This document shows, piece by piece, positions 38,286 through 46,753 of a stretch of DNA of 51,404 nucleotides. Source of the DNA: Glycomyces buryatensis (lineage in GTDB: Bacteria > Actinomycetota > Actinomycetes > Mycobacteriales > Micromonosporaceae). Numbering within the stretch: position 1 is the stretch's first letter; every line of letters begins with the position of its first letter. Made by a program: the position numbers and the translations under genes. Below the pieces are notes generated by a model that did not search any database, was not told where the DNA came from, and worked only from the letters and a program-made list of their open reading frames with translations. The stretch is from assembly GCF_004912275.1 (NCBI RefSeq), contig NZ_STGY01000062.1, positions 1 through 51,404 on the forward strand, in the 5' to 3' direction.

Positions 38286-39578
38286 CTATCGCCCGTTTCC
38301 CCCGAGCAGCTCCGCGCAGAAGTCGTTGCCGAACTTCTCCTCTGGATCAATGCTTTCTCTCAGCCGTTCGAAGTCGCCCATTCGGGGATATTGCGAGCGG
38401 ACTTCATCAATTGGAATTGAGAACAATTTTCCCCAATGGGGTCGCGGATCGAACGAAACGAGCGCGTCCTCCACCACTCGCAAGACCGGCTTAACCGTTT
38501 CATAGTCGCGCACCCACGTGAAGTGGAAGCCCACTGTGTCCCGTCCGTACGCGGGCGAAAGCCACAGATCGTCCGCCGCCATCGTGCGCACCTCGCAGAT
38601 CTCCACGACCGGACCGAGCTTGTCCGACACGCCCCGCAGCGCCTCCAGCGCCGCCGGCGCATTCGACCGGTCGATCAGGAACTCCGACTGGAGCTCCTCG
38701 CCCACACTCGGCGTGAACTCGAACTTGAAGTGCGCCAAGCGCTCATGCCAGGAACCGGTCAGGCCCATCTGCGGCGTGCACGCCGCCGGATCCACACCCG
38801 GAATCGGGCGCCGCGGCCCGTCCGCCAGCGGCGCACCGAACCTCGACGCGGCCGGGAACGGCTGCGTCTGATCGACCGTGCGCTGCTTAGTCCAGTACTG
38901 GAACACCGGATCGATGCCCCAGGGTGTGAACAAACTCGTGGAGTACGCCGCCGATGTCAGATCGTCGAAGTTCGCCACCGCCGCGTCGAACGGCAGATCG
39001 TCGTACACGTACTGCCGCACCTCGAAGTCCGGCAGCAGGTCCAGCGTCACCGACCACACGACCCCCAACGCGCCCAGATGGACCACCGAACCGGGGAAGT
39101 CAGCGTCACCGCGCCTGACCGTGCGCAGCTCCCCGTCCGGGCCGATGAACTCCAGGGCCGCCACGGCCGTCGACAGGTTGCCGTTGCCGTCGCCCGAACC
39201 GTGCGTGCCGGTCGCGATCGACCCCGCCACCGAGATGTGGGGCAGGGACGCCAAGTTGTGCAGGGCGAAACCCGCCCGCTTGACCGCCTCGGACAGCGCC
39301 GCATAGGTGATCCAGCCCGACGCCCGCACCAGACGCGCCTCGGCGTCGACGCTCACCTCAGGCTCGATCCCGCTGAGCGAGACCATGACCGCCTCGGAGG
39401 CGGCGATCGAGTTGAACGAATGCCCCGAACCGAGCACGCGCAGACGCGAAGCGCCCGCAACGGTCTCACGGGTCTGGTCCAAACTTCCCGGTCGCACGAA
39501 GCGATCCGGGGTGAAGGCGATGTTCCCCGCCCAGTTGGTGAGCGCTGCGTCAGTGGGTGAAGTGGGTGCTTCCGGCAC
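38286..39578 (-). CDS. FAD-dependent alditol oxidase-like protein
   Basis: 430 residues from GTG 39578, which follows GAGGAGGTAGCA. It belongs to the vanillyl-alcohol-oxidase flavoprotein family: LRVLGSGHSFNSIA and SVAGSIATGTHGSGDGNGNL form the PP-loop and FAD-binding region, with a His/Gly pattern that permits covalent FAD attachment; the C-terminus has HWGKLFSIPIDEVRSQYPRM and DPEEKFGNDF typical of D-arabinono-lactone oxidases. The closest characterised relative by memory is Streptomyces AldO, which oxidises xylitol and sorbitol with O2 to give H2O2. No signal peptide. Transcribed alone. Confidence 0.85.
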   Translation of the reverse strand: MPEAPTSPTDAALTNWAGNIAFTPDRFVRPGSLDQTRETVAGASRLRVLGSGHSFNSIAASEAVMVSLSGIEPEVSVDAEARLVRASGWITYAALSEAVKRAGFALHNLASLPHISVAGSIATGTHGSGDGNGNLSTAVAALEFIGPDGELRTVRRGDADFPGSVVHLGALGVVWSVTLDLLPDFEVRQYVYDDLPFDAAVANFDDLTSAAYSTSLFTPWGIDPVFQYWTKQRTVDQTQPFPAASRFGAPLADGPRRPIPGVDPAACTPQMGLTGSWHERLAHFKFEFTPSVGEELQSEFLIDRSNAPAALEALRGVSDKLGPVVEICEVRTMAADDLWLSPAYGRDTVGFHFTWVRDYETVKPVLRVVEDALVSFDPRPHWGKLFSIPIDEVRSQYPRMGDFERLRESIDPEEKFGNDFCAELLGGNGR

Positions 39579-39724
39579 TGCTACCTCCTCGTAAGCGGTT
39601 ACGGGAAGCAACGGTAGCGCGCACCCAGCACCCCCGGACGCCACCGAATCGGCTCCGACCGCATGCCGAGAACGGACATCTAGGGAAGCTTCAGACAGGT
39701 CCCCGCCGCACGAAGGCCAGCGGC

Positions 39725-40615
39725 CTAAAGGCGTTCGAGCCCGATGAGACGCTGGCCCGCCAGCGACAGCACCCAGCCCTCGCCCGCCCGCGTCGACACG
39801 TCCGCCGCAGCCAGGCCGTCCTCATCGGCGAGAATCGCGACGGTATCGCGAATCACCTCGGTCTCGGCGCACACGATCACCGCGCGCCCCGCCGCGGCCA
39901 GCTCCCGCAGCCGCGCACTCGAACGCTCCGGGTTGCGCCCGTGCGCATCGGTGTCGAACACCGAATCACCCGCCAGCCGGCAACCCACCGCCTGCGCCAC
40001 CGGATCCACCGTCTGCACACTCGCCCGCCCGGTCGCACTGAACGCCAGCGACGGTTGATACAGCGCCGCCAGAGCCGCCAACCGCACCGCCTGATCGCGA
40101 CCCGTCTCGCTCAACGGCCGCGTCACCGCCGGACCGTCATGGCCGGGCTCGACCTCGGCGGGAGCCACCAGCAGAATCGTCGACGTCACCGCGGGCAGGC
40201 GCGAGAACGCCTCGAGCGCTTCCTGATCGCGCGGCCGCTTCAAATGCTCCCTCGCCGCCTCGAGCTTGAACCAGCGCCGCTCGCCGATCTCGTCATCGGC
40301 GGTGAAACCCGCATCGGGCTTCTCGGTCCGCATGGTCCAGAAGTCCACGTACTTGCGGACATCGCCCGCGGGATTGGGGAGCACATACGTGGGGCGGCAC
40401 AGCCACATCTGCGGGATGACCGGGATCCCGGTCTCCTCCTCGACCTCGCGGCAGGCGGCCGTCAGAGGATGCTCGCCGGGGTCGAGCTTGCCCTTGGGCA
40501 ACGACCAGTTGCCGACCTTGGGCCGCCACACCGCGACCACCTCGACGCGGCCGTCATCGCCGCTCCGCCACAACACGCCGCCGGCGGCGGCAACCTGCTT
40601 CTGTGTCCCGCTCAC
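39725..40615 (-). CDS. MutT1-like Nudix protein with degenerate phosphatase domain
   Basis: 296 residues from GTG 40615. The first half is a Nudix domain with GKLDPGEHPLTAACREVEEE (residues 42-61). The second half aligns in layout with the histidine-phosphatase domain of mycobacterial MutT1, but the usual RHG is replaced by APAE (151-154, in ILLVAPAEVEPG), and the later His region reads VIVCAETEVI. Mycobacterial MutT1 cleans 8-oxo-dGTP and diadenosine polyphosphates. Here the Nudix part should be active and the phosphatase part dead. TACCTT seven bases upstream of GTG 40615 suggests a leaderless mRNA. Confidence 0.85.
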   Translation of the reverse strand: MSGTQKQVAAAGGVLWRSGDDGRVEVVAVWRPKVGNWSLPKGKLDPGEHPLTAACREVEEETGIPVIPQMWLCRPTYVLPNPAGDVRKYVDFWTMRTEKPDAGFTADDEIGERRWFKLEAAREHLKRPRDQEALEAFSRLPAVTSTILLVAPAEVEPGHDGPAVTRPLSETGRDQAVRLAALAALYQPSLAFSATGRASVQTVDPVAQAVGCRLAGDSVFDTDAHGRNPERSSARLRELAAAGRAVIVCAETEVIRDTVAILADEDGLAAADVSTRAGEGWVLSLAGQRLIGLERL

Positions 40616-40663
40616 GCTTAACAAGGTACTGGGGCAATGCCCCCCGAGGGAAGCCCCGACACC

Positions 40664-40861
40664 TCACTTATGCATGGTGACTATGCGGATCGCGACCACC
40701 CGGCCGGACGGGTCGGCATCGAGTGTGACGCGCTGGCCGGGACGCAGGAAGCGCAGCCCGGATTCGGCGAAGGCCGCCGCGTCGAATGGGACGCGACGGC
40801 CCGAATCGAGGACGACCTCGCCTGAGGTGTCCTCGCGGAAGTTCGCAACGGTTCCCTGCAA
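40664..40861 (-). CDS. small cold-shock/OB-fold-like protein
   Basis: 65 residues from TTG 40861. The sequence MQGTVANFREDTSGEVVLDS and GLRFLRPGQRVTLDADPSGR has the beta-strand pattern of a cold-shock-type OB fold, without the RNP aromatic motifs of CspA. Similar small proteins occur in Streptomyces (memory). It starts 9 nt after the stop of a small membrane protein gene, so the two form an operon. The Nudix gene starts 48 nt further on. Role unknown. Confidence 0.7.
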   Translation of the reverse strand: MQGTVANFREDTSGEVVLDSGRRVPFDAAAFAESGLRFLRPGQRVTLDADPSGRVVAIRIVTMHK

Positions 40862-40870
40862 GGGGATGGC

Positions 40871-41083
40871 CTAGCGAATCTGCTTGCGGTTGGAGCCGCC
40901 GAGGGCGGTCTTGGCCTTGAAACCGAGGAAGACCAGCCCGCCGACGACGCCGACGATGAGGGCGACCTTGATGAGGAATCCGAGGCCCGCGACGACCCAG
41001 CTGATGACGGTCGCCACGAGCCAGATCGCGACGATCGCGCCACCGAACAGGGCCGCGAGCCAACCGAGGAGACGCCAGTTCAT
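40871..41083 (-). CDS. small two-helix membrane protein
   Basis: 70 residues from ATG 41083 (MNWRLLGW), with GGAG nine bases upstream; ATG 41089 is two codons earlier but too near that site. Two hydrophobic stretches (about 4-30 and 33-55) are separated by almost no loop, followed by a basic tail FKAKTALGGSNRKQ. Not assigned to a family. Operon with the small OB-like gene. Confidence 0.65.
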   Translation of the reverse strand: MNWRLLGWLAALFGGAIVAIWLVATVISWVVAGLGFLIKVALIVGVVGGLVFLGFKAKTALGGSNRKQIR

Positions 41084-41419
41084 GTTCATTCACTCCGGGA
41101 AGTCGTTTGCGTTGCCGCCCCGTCAAATCGACGGGGGAGATGTCAATATGACTCTATGCTGACATCATAACTGGATGGGCGCAAGAGTGCGGTACCCCAG
41201 GCTGTACTCCCAACGTCTCACACTCTCCGCTCCGGTGGGGTCTGCGGTCCGCGGCGATTCGCCTCCGAGTGAAGGCGACATAACTGCTCGTAGGGCCAGG
41301 GCCTGCGCGGGGAGTTTGATTTCACCGGCGCCTTCCCGTCTCGGCCGCGGGGCGCGAGGCGGGTTAGAGTGCAACGCACAAGAGGACGAACGACCGTTCA
41401 TGGCAGAAGGAGCGACCAG
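41084..41419. other. noncoding divergent region upstream of plsC
   Basis: Contains the promoters of the membrane-protein gene (minus) and plsC (plus). TTAGAGT (41364-41370) is a plausible plsC -10 box, giving a leader of about 43 nt with AGAAGGAG. A 7-aa frame, MAEGATR (41400-41423), overlaps the plsC GTG start, but has no ribosome binding site. The inverted repeat GATGTCA/TGACATC is listed separately. Confidence 0.4.
41139..41166. promoter_or_regulatory. inverted repeat in the divergent region
   Basis: GATGTCA (41139-41145) and TGACATC (41160-41166) are perfect inverted repeats separated by 14 nt, centred 70 nt upstream of the small membrane protein start. The arms resemble the TGTCA/TGACA core of the palindrome at 32658-32695. 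Confidence 0.4.
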
Positions 41420-42202
41420 GTGAACGAGCAGACCGGCGAGGCGCACTACGCCTTCCGTCGCAAGGGTGGCGACCGGCTCCCCTGGTTCACCCACCTTGCC
41501 GGGAACCTGGTCAAGGGCGGCCTGCTGCCGCTGACCAAGCGCGAGTGGAGCGGGATGGAGAACGTCCCCCTCGACGGCCCGGTGATCATGGTCTGGAACC
41601 ACTACTCGGACTTCGATCCGCTCCCGGTGGCCCACTTCGCCTACAACACCGGCCGGCACCCTCGCTTCCTCCTCAAGCACAGCCTGGTCAAGATCCCGGT
41701 CCTGGGCCCGATGATCCGGGCGACCGAGCAGATCCCGGTCTACCGTGGTAGCGCCGACGCCGCCGAGTCGCTGCGCGAGGCCATCGCCATCCTCAAGCGC
41801 GGCGGCTCCGTCGTGCTCTCCCCGGAGGGCACGGTCACCAAGGAGCCGGACCGCTGGCCCATGCGCGGCAAGACCGGCGTGGCCCGCCTGGTCATGGAGA
41901 CCGGCGCCCCCGTCGTTCCGATCGTCCAATGGGGATCGCTGGAGATCCACGACCGCAAGCGCGACCCGAAGTTCCGTCTCGGCATGCGCAAGAAGGTCAC
42001 CGTCGCGGCTTTGCCGGCAGTCGACCTGTCCGAGTGGGACGGCGCCGAGATCACCCGCGAGAACCTCACCGCGATCACCGATCGCATCATGGAAGCCCTC
42101 TCGGGCGGCCTGGCCGAGATGCGCGGCGAGGCGGCCCCGCCCCTGTTCGACCCCCGGCAGAACCGCAAGCAGCAGAGCGAAGAAAGCGAGCCGAACGAGT
42201 GA
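41420..42202 (+). CDS. plsC: 1-acylglycerol-3-phosphate O-acyltransferase (PlsC)
   Basis: Adds the second acyl chain to lysophosphatidate in phospholipid synthesis. 260 residues from GTG 41420, with AGAAGGAG upstream. H61-x4-D66 in [11 protein letters not shown] is the catalytic motif; IPVYRG and [12 protein letters not shown] are the phosphate-binding motifs. The C-terminal tail is Gln/Lys/Glu-rich. The stop overlaps the gpsA GTG. Placement with gpsA, which makes the glycerol-3-phosphate backbone, forms a phospholipid operon. Confidence 0.92.
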   Translation: MNEQTGEAHYAFRRKGGDRLPWFTHLAGNLVKGGLLPLTKREWSGMENVPLDGPVIMVWNHYSDFDPLPVAHFAYNTGRHPRFLLKHSLVKIPVLGPMIRATEQIPVYRGSADAAESLREAIAILKRGGSVVLSPEGTVTKEPDRWPMRGKTGVARLVMETGAPVVPIVQWGSLEIHDRKRDPKFRLGMRKKVTVAALPAVDLSEWDGAEITRENLTAITDRIMEALSGGLAEMRGEAAPPLFDPRQNRKQQSEESEPNE

Positions 42203-43197
42203 GAGCAGCCGTCATGGGGGCCGGATCCTGGGGCACCGTGTTCGCCAAGATCCTGGCCGACGCCGGAACTCCCGTCACGATCTGGGCGCGCCGGGAATCC
42301 GTCGCCGCCACGATCGAGGCCGAGCACCGGAACCCGGACTACTACCCGGACGTCGAACTGCCCGCGCTCGTCTCCGCCACCTCCGACGCCGCCGCAGCGC
42401 TGCGCGGCGCCGACCTGGTGGTGCTGTCGGTCCCCAGCCAGACCCTGCGCGAGAACCTCGCCGCCTGGACCGAGCACCTGGAATCCGATGCGACCCTCCT
42501 GAGCCTCATGAAGGGCATCGAGCTCGGCACGACCGAGCGGATGACCGAGGTCATCGCCGAGGTCACCGGCGCTCCCGCGTCGCGCGTCGCGGTCCTGTCC
42601 GGTCCGAACCTCGCGCGCGAGATCGCCGAGGAGCAGCCCACGGCCTCGGTCGTCGCCTGCGTCGACCACGGACGGGCCGTCGACATCCAGAAGGCCATCA
42701 CCACCTCCTACTTCCGCCCGTACACGAACACCGACGTGGTCGGCTGCGAGCTGGGCGGCGCGGTCAAGAACGTCATCGCCCTCGCCTACGGCATGGCCGC
42801 CGGGATGGGCATGGGCGACAACACCAAGGCCACGATCATCACCCGCGGCCTGGCCGAGACCACCCGCCTGGGCATGCGCCTGGGCGCCGACCCGGTGACG
42901 TTCGCCGGGCTCGCCGGGCTCGGCGACCTGGTCGCCACCTGCTCTTCCCCCCTGTCGCGCAACCACACCTTCGGAGTGCAGCTCGGACTCGGATCCACCC
43001 TGGAAGAGGCTGCGGCGGTCACCAAGCAGACCGCCGAAGGCGTCAAGAGCTGCCGCTCCATTACCGATCTCGCCCGCAAGGTGGCTGTCGAGATGCCCAT
43101 TTGCGATGCGGTCGAACGAGTCTGCCATGAAGGGCTCGACCCCCGAGCCGCCGTCGCCGAACTCATGGGCCGCGAGACCAAACCCGAAACCGATTGA
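42199..43197 (+). CDS. gpsA: NAD(P)-dependent glycerol-3-phosphate dehydrogenase
   Basis: Reduces dihydroxyacetone phosphate to sn-glycerol 3-phosphate for phospholipids. 332 residues. Rossmann nucleotide loop VMGAGSWGT at the N-terminus; [37 protein letters not shown] (with the catalytic Lys) and [21 protein letters not shown] are diagnostic. GTG 42199 overlaps the plsC stop as GTGA. ddl starts 9 nt downstream. Confidence 0.96.
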   Translation: MRAAVMGAGSWGTVFAKILADAGTPVTIWARRESVAATIEAEHRNPDYYPDVELPALVSATSDAAAALRGADLVVLSVPSQTLRENLAAWTEHLESDATLLSLMKGIELGTTERMTEVIAEVTGAPASRVAVLSGPNLAREIAEEQPTASVVACVDHGRAVDIQKAITTSYFRPYTNTDVVGCELGGAVKNVIALAYGMAAGMGMGDNTKATIITRGLAETTRLGMRLGADPVTFAGLAGLGDLVATCSSPLSRNHTFGVQLGLGSTLEEAAAVTKQTAEGVKSCRSITDLARKVAVEMPICDAVERVCHEGLDPRAAVAELMGRETKPETD

Positions 43198-43206
43198 GGT
43201 CCGACA

Positions 43207-44256
43207 ATGCCTAAACCGACCGTCGCCGTCATCTTCGGCGGCCGCAGCGTGGAACAGCCCGTCTCCTGCGCCTCCGGCTCCGGGGTCGCTAACGCCCTGC
43301 GTGAACGCGGCTTCGACGTCACCGCCGTCGGCATCACCCGCGACGGCGAATGGGTCCAGCTCCCGCAGGACGCCGCCTTCGCGCTCGAATCCAGCGACAA
43401 GCTCCCCGAGGTCACGGCCGAGGCCGGCAAGGCGCTTGCCGTCGATCTCGGCCCCGGCGCCGAAAGACTCGCCGACGTCGTCTTTCCGGTCCTGCACGGC
43501 CCGTACGGCGAGGACGGCACCATCCAGGGCCTGTTCGAGATGGCCGGACTGCCCTACGTCGGCTCCGGCGTGCTCTCCAGCTCGGTGTGCATGGACAAGG
43601 AGTTCACCAAGCGGCTCCTGGCGGCCGAGGGCGTTCCCCAAGGCCCTTACGCCGTTCTCAAGGCCGGCGAGGAACTCGACGCGCAGGCCGTGGTCGACCA
43701 GCTCGGCTTCCCCATCTTCGTCAAGCCCGCCCGTGCCGGATCGAGCCTGGGCATCAGCAAGGTGAACTCGCAGGCCGCCCTCGTCGAGGCCGTCGCCAAG
43801 GCCCGCGAGGTCGACGACAAGGTCGTCTTCGAGGCCGGGTTCATCAATGTCCGCGAGATCGAGATGGGCGTCATCGAGACGCTCGACGGGGGACTGGAGG
43901 TCACCTTCCCGCTCGAAGTGCTCGCCGCCGGCGCAGAGGGCTGGTTCGACTTCGACGCGAAGTACCTGGACAACCCCGAGCCGTTCAACCTCAAGCCCGA
44001 CTACCCCGACGGAGTCGCCGAGGCCGCGCAAAACCTGGCCCGGAAGGTCTTCCGGCTGCTGGACTGCCGCGACCTGGCCCGGGTCGACTGCTTCCTGGCC
44101 GAGGACGGCACCGTCTTCCTCAACGAGGTCAACACGATGCCTGGCATGACCCCGATGAGCGGCGTGCCCCAGGCCTTCGCCGCAGCCGGGCTCAGCTACG
44201 GCGAGCTGGTAGAGCGCCTGGTCACTTTGGCGGCCTCCCGCGTGGAAGGTCACTGA
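43207..44256 (+). CDS. ddl: D-alanine--D-alanine ligase
   Basis: Makes D-Ala-D-Ala for peptidoglycan with ATP. 349 residues, ATP-grasp fold. Motifs: VLHGPYGEDGTIQGLFEMAG, FVKPARAGSSLGISK, RVDCFLAEDGTVFLNEVNTM and MTPMSGVPQAFAAAG. The N-terminal active-site loop reads GGRSVEQPVS rather than the usual GGRSSEHEVS; the glutamate (E16) is kept but His is Gln and the second Glu is Pro. Start ATG 43207 follows GAGGTCCGAC. Third gene of the plsC-gpsA-ddl operon, as in Streptomyces. Confidence 0.94.
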   Translation: MPKPTVAVIFGGRSVEQPVSCASGSGVANALRERGFDVTAVGITRDGEWVQLPQDAAFALESSDKLPEVTAEAGKALAVDLGPGAERLADVVFPVLHGPYGEDGTIQGLFEMAGLPYVGSGVLSSSVCMDKEFTKRLLAAEGVPQGPYAVLKAGEELDAQAVVDQLGFPIFVKPARAGSSLGISKVNSQAALVEAVAKAREVDDKVVFEAGFINVREIEMGVIETLDGGLEVTFPLEVLAAGAEGWFDFDAKYLDNPEPFNLKPDYPDGVAEAAQNLARKVFRLLDCRDLARVDCFLAEDGTVFLNEVNTMPGMTPMSGVPQAFAAAGLSYGELVERLVTLAASRVEGH

Positions 44257-44445
44257 CCCGCGGCGTAGATTGGACTGCGGATTTCTGTGCGCTTCGTCGT
44301 GCCTGGAAATCCGGCCGTACACCCGTGTGCGCGCCGAGGCCCCGGGTCGCCCGGGAGCCGGCAAGTGCGCGCGACACTCGCTTCTGCTCGTCAGGAGCTC
44401 ACACGTGCCTCATGCGAGGCCAGCGAATGAATTACTGGAGTATCA

Positions 44446-45051
44446 ATGCAAGCTAAGGCGAAGGTCAAGCTTTCCCGCTCGCTCGGGATCGCCCTGACCC
44501 CCAAGGCCGCCAAGTACATGGAGCGCCGTCCCTACCCTCCGGGGCAGCACGGCCGTGGCCGCAAGAAAGAGTCGGACTACAAAAACCAGCTGGTCGAGAA
44601 GCAGCGTCTGCGCGCGCAGTACAACATCTCTGAGCGCCAGCTGCGGAACACCTACGCCGAGGCCGTCCGCCGGTCCGGCAAGACCGGTGAGAACCTGGTC
44701 GGCCTGCTCGAATCCCGCCTGGACGCCTTCGTGCTCCGCGCCGGCTTCGCGCGCACCGTCTACCAGGCGCGTCAGTTCGTCAACCACGGCCACTTCACGG
44801 TGAACGGCCGCAAGGTCGACATCCCGTCCTACCGGCTCAAGGCCGGCGACTTCATTCAGGTTCGCAAGAAGTCCCGCTCCATGACGCCCTTCCAGCTGGC
44901 CGCGGCCGGCGCGTGGGCCGGCGAGCAGACTCCGGCTTACATCGAGGCGCACCTTGAGGGCCTCATCGCCCGCTTCCTGTCGGTGCCCGAGCGCAAGCAG
45001 ATCCCCGTGATCTGCGACGAGCAGCTCATCGTCGAGTACTACTCCAAGTAG
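44446..45051 (+). CDS. rpsD: 30S ribosomal protein S4 (free-standing type)
   Basis: 201 residues. RRPYPPGQHGRGRKKESDYK, LVEKQRLRAQYNISERQLR and the S4 RNA-binding domain (LDAFVLRAGFARTVYQARQF, GHFTVNGRKVDIPSYRL) are complete, ending ICDEQLIVEYYSK. It lacks the N-terminal zinc cysteines. By memory it resembles the Streptomyces free-standing S4 more than the mycobacterial S4 encoded between rpsK and rpoA. Start ATG 44446 follows a GGAG at 44435-44438. The usual rpsK-rpoA location is empty here (see 46627-46753). Confidence 0.95.
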   Translation: MQAKAKVKLSRSLGIALTPKAAKYMERRPYPPGQHGRGRKKESDYKNQLVEKQRLRAQYNISERQLRNTYAEAVRRSGKTGENLVGLLESRLDAFVLRAGFARTVYQARQFVNHGHFTVNGRKVDIPSYRLKAGDFIQVRKKSRSMTPFQLAAAGAWAGEQTPAYIEAHLEGLIARFLSVPERKQIPVICDEQLIVEYYSK

Positions 45052-45065
45052 TCCTTTACGGGTTC

Positions 45066-45107
45066 GAGTGCCGCCTGTCACGGCAGGCCCGCTGGTAGGC
45101 GGCGCTC
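45066..45107 (+). terminator. possible terminator or leader hairpin after rpsD
   Basis: An 11-bp stem with one T-G wobble (45066-45076 against 45097-45107) encloses a 20-nt loop, shortly after the rpsD stop. TAAACT (45117-45122) beyond it could be a -10 box of an infA promoter, without a clear -35 element. Confidence 0.4.
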
Positions 45108-45296
45108 GGACGCGAGTAAACTCGCACAGTGGTGCAGTGCGTCCGTGCCCGGACCGCCTCGCGCTCCGGCTGCCCTTGACGGGCCACGGCGGACTGCATT
45201 CTCTCGCCAGCCCAACCCTTTGGACTGGCTGCCAGCAACCTCACGCCTGGATTGGTCGTGGGGTTTTCGGACCGAGTTGTCACGGTAGCGGAGGAC

Positions 45297-45518
45297 ATGC
45301 CTAAAAAAGACGGCGCCATCGAGATTGAAGGCAAGGTCACCGAGTCCCTTCCGAACGCGATGTTCCGGGTGGAACTCACGAACGGACACAAGGTACTCGC
45401 TCACATCAGCGGCAAGATGCGGCAGAACTACATCCGAATCCTCCCCGAGGACCGGGTAGTCGTCGAACTCTCGCCGTACGACCTGTCGCGCGGGCGGATT
45501 GTCTACCGCTACCGCTGA
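45297..45518 (+). CDS. infA: translation initiation factor IF-1
   Basis: 73 residues, the full S1-type OB fold: [40 protein letters not shown] and [23 protein letters not shown] 45297 has GCGGAGG upstream; an in-frame GTG at 45252 would add an unrelated N-terminus. IF-1 binds the ribosomal A site during initiation. First gene of the infA-rpmJ-rpsM-rpsK-rpoA-rplQ block. Confidence 0.97.
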   Translation: MPKKDGAIEIEGKVTESLPNAMFRVELTNGHKVLAHISGKMRQNYIRILPEDRVVVELSPYDLSRGRIVYRYR

Positions 45519-45545
45519 CCTGACGACTACACGTAAGTAGGACTC

Positions 45546-45662
45546 GTGAAAGTCAAACCGAGCGTCAAGAAGATCTGCAAGAACTGCCGCGTGATCCGCA
45601 GGCACGGACGAGTGATGGTCATTTGCTCGTCCGACCCGCGTCACAAGCAGCGTCAGGGCTAG
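45546..45662 (+). CDS. rpmJ: 50S ribosomal protein L36
   Basis: 38 codons from GTG 45546 to TAG 45660-45662. The product [20 protein letters not shown] continues with a second [12 protein letters not shown] half. C11, C14, C27 and H33 are the zinc ligands of the C+ (zinc-binding) form of L36. It lies 27 nt after infA, its normal position, and has a weak AAGTAGGA ribosome binding site. rpsM follows after 177 nt. Confidence 0.96.
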   Translation: MKVKPSVKKICKNCRVIRRHGRVMVICSSDPRHKQRQG

Positions 45663-45839
45663 AGCTTCTAACGTCATAAGCAAGGCCCCACGCTAAAAGT
45701 TGGGGAACCGCCGCCAGTGCGCCCAGCGCACAACCCTCGGCTCGGAGGCCGGGGCTCGCATCGCCCATCAGGGCAGGGAATCGTTTCCCAGCGGGACGGC
45801 AGCGGTCAGACCTCCGAGAACACCTAGGAGAACGCCTAG

Positions 45840-46214
45840 ATGGCACGCCTGGTTGGGGTGGACCTCCCGCGCGACAAGCGTCTGGAGATCGCACTCACCT
45901 ACATCTATGGTGTCGGCCGCACGCGCTCTATCGAGACGATCGAGGCCACCGGCCTCGACCGGAACACGCGCGTGAAGGACCTCACCGACGAAGAGCTGGT
46001 GAAGCTCCGCGACCACATCGAGGAGCACTACCAGACCGAGGGTGACCTGCGCCGCGAGGTGCAGGCGGACATCCGCCGCAAGATCGAGATCGGTTGCTAC
46101 CAGGGCCTGCGTCACCGCTACGGCCTCCCGGTCCACGGTCAGCGCACCAAGACCAATGCGCGGACCCGTAAGGGCCCGAAGAAGACCGTGGCCGGTAAGA
46201 AGAAGGCTCGCTAG
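45840..46214 (+). CDS. rpsM: 30S ribosomal protein S13
   Basis: 124 residues. [58 protein letters not shown] and [14 protein letters not shown] are all conserved, with the usual Lys-rich end. S13 contacts the P-site tRNA and the 50S subunit. ATG 45840 follows TAGGAGAA. rpsK begins 13 nt later. Confidence 0.97.
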   Translation: MARLVGVDLPRDKRLEIALTYIYGVGRTRSIETIEATGLDRNTRVKDLTDEELVKLRDHIEEHYQTEGDLRREVQADIRRKIEIGCYQGLRHRYGLPVHGQRTKTNARTRKGPKKTVAGKKKAR

Positions 46215-46227
46215 GGGGAACTGACAG

Positions 46228-46626
46228 ATGCCACCGAAGACTCGCGGCGGTTCGAAGAACCCGCGCGCCAAGAAGAAGAACGTGCCCCACGGGCAGGCTC
46301 ACATCAAGAGCACCTTCAACAACACCATCGTGTCGATCACCGACCCGTCCGGTGCCGTCATCTCCTGGTCCTCCTCGGGCCAGGTCGGCTTCAAGGGGTC
46401 GCGCAAGTCGACCCCGTACGCCGCCCAGATGTGTGCCGAGGCCGCCGCCCGCAAGGCGATGGACAACGGCATGCGCAAGGTCGACGTCTACGTCAAGGGT
46501 CCCGGCTCCGGCCGCGAGACCGCGATCCGCTCGCTTCAGGCCGTCGGCCTCGAGGTCGGCTCGATCAACGACGTGACCCCGCAGCCCCACAACGGCTGCC
46601 GCCCGCCGAAGCGCCGTCGCGTCTAG
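46228..46626 (+). CDS. rpsK: 30S ribosomal protein S11
   Basis: 132 residues. [60 protein letters not shown] and [18 protein letters not shown] are diagnostic. S11 forms the platform of the 30S subunit. Normally rpsD follows; here a hairpin and rpoA follow instead. Confidence 0.97.
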   Translation: MPPKTRGGSKNPRAKKKNVPHGQAHIKSTFNNTIVSITDPSGAVISWSSSGQVGFKGSRKSTPYAAQMCAEAAARKAMDNGMRKVDVYVKGPGSGRETAIRSLQAVGLEVGSINDVTPQPHNGCRPPKRRRV

Positions 46627-46643
46627 TCGGGTTCCACACCGTC

Positions 46644-46667
46644 GCCGCCCGGCGTTAGCCGGGCGGC
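46644..46667 (+). terminator. hairpin in the rpsK-rpoA gap
   Basis: GCCGCCCGGC (46644-46653) pairs perfectly with GCCGGGCGGC (46658-46667) around GTTA. There is no T tract, so it may attenuate or stabilise mRNA rather than terminate fully. It occupies the gap where rpsD lies in many actinobacteria. Confidence 0.6.
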
Positions 46668-46753
46668 AACCGGGGTAGAGCACTGGCCGAGCCCCGAGAT
46701 CCCAACGTTTTAGGCGTCATATAGCGGACGCCCCGAACAAAGGAAACACCGAA

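Noticed and set aside
41400-41423. Seven-codon leader peptide overlapping the plsC start
   Set aside because: No ribosome binding site of its own; the plsC Shine-Dalgarno sequence lies inside it, so the overlap is probably chance.
41740-44364. 874-codon minus-strand frame opposite plsC, gpsA and ddl
   Set aside because: The longest shadow in the window; antisense to three conserved overlapping genes.
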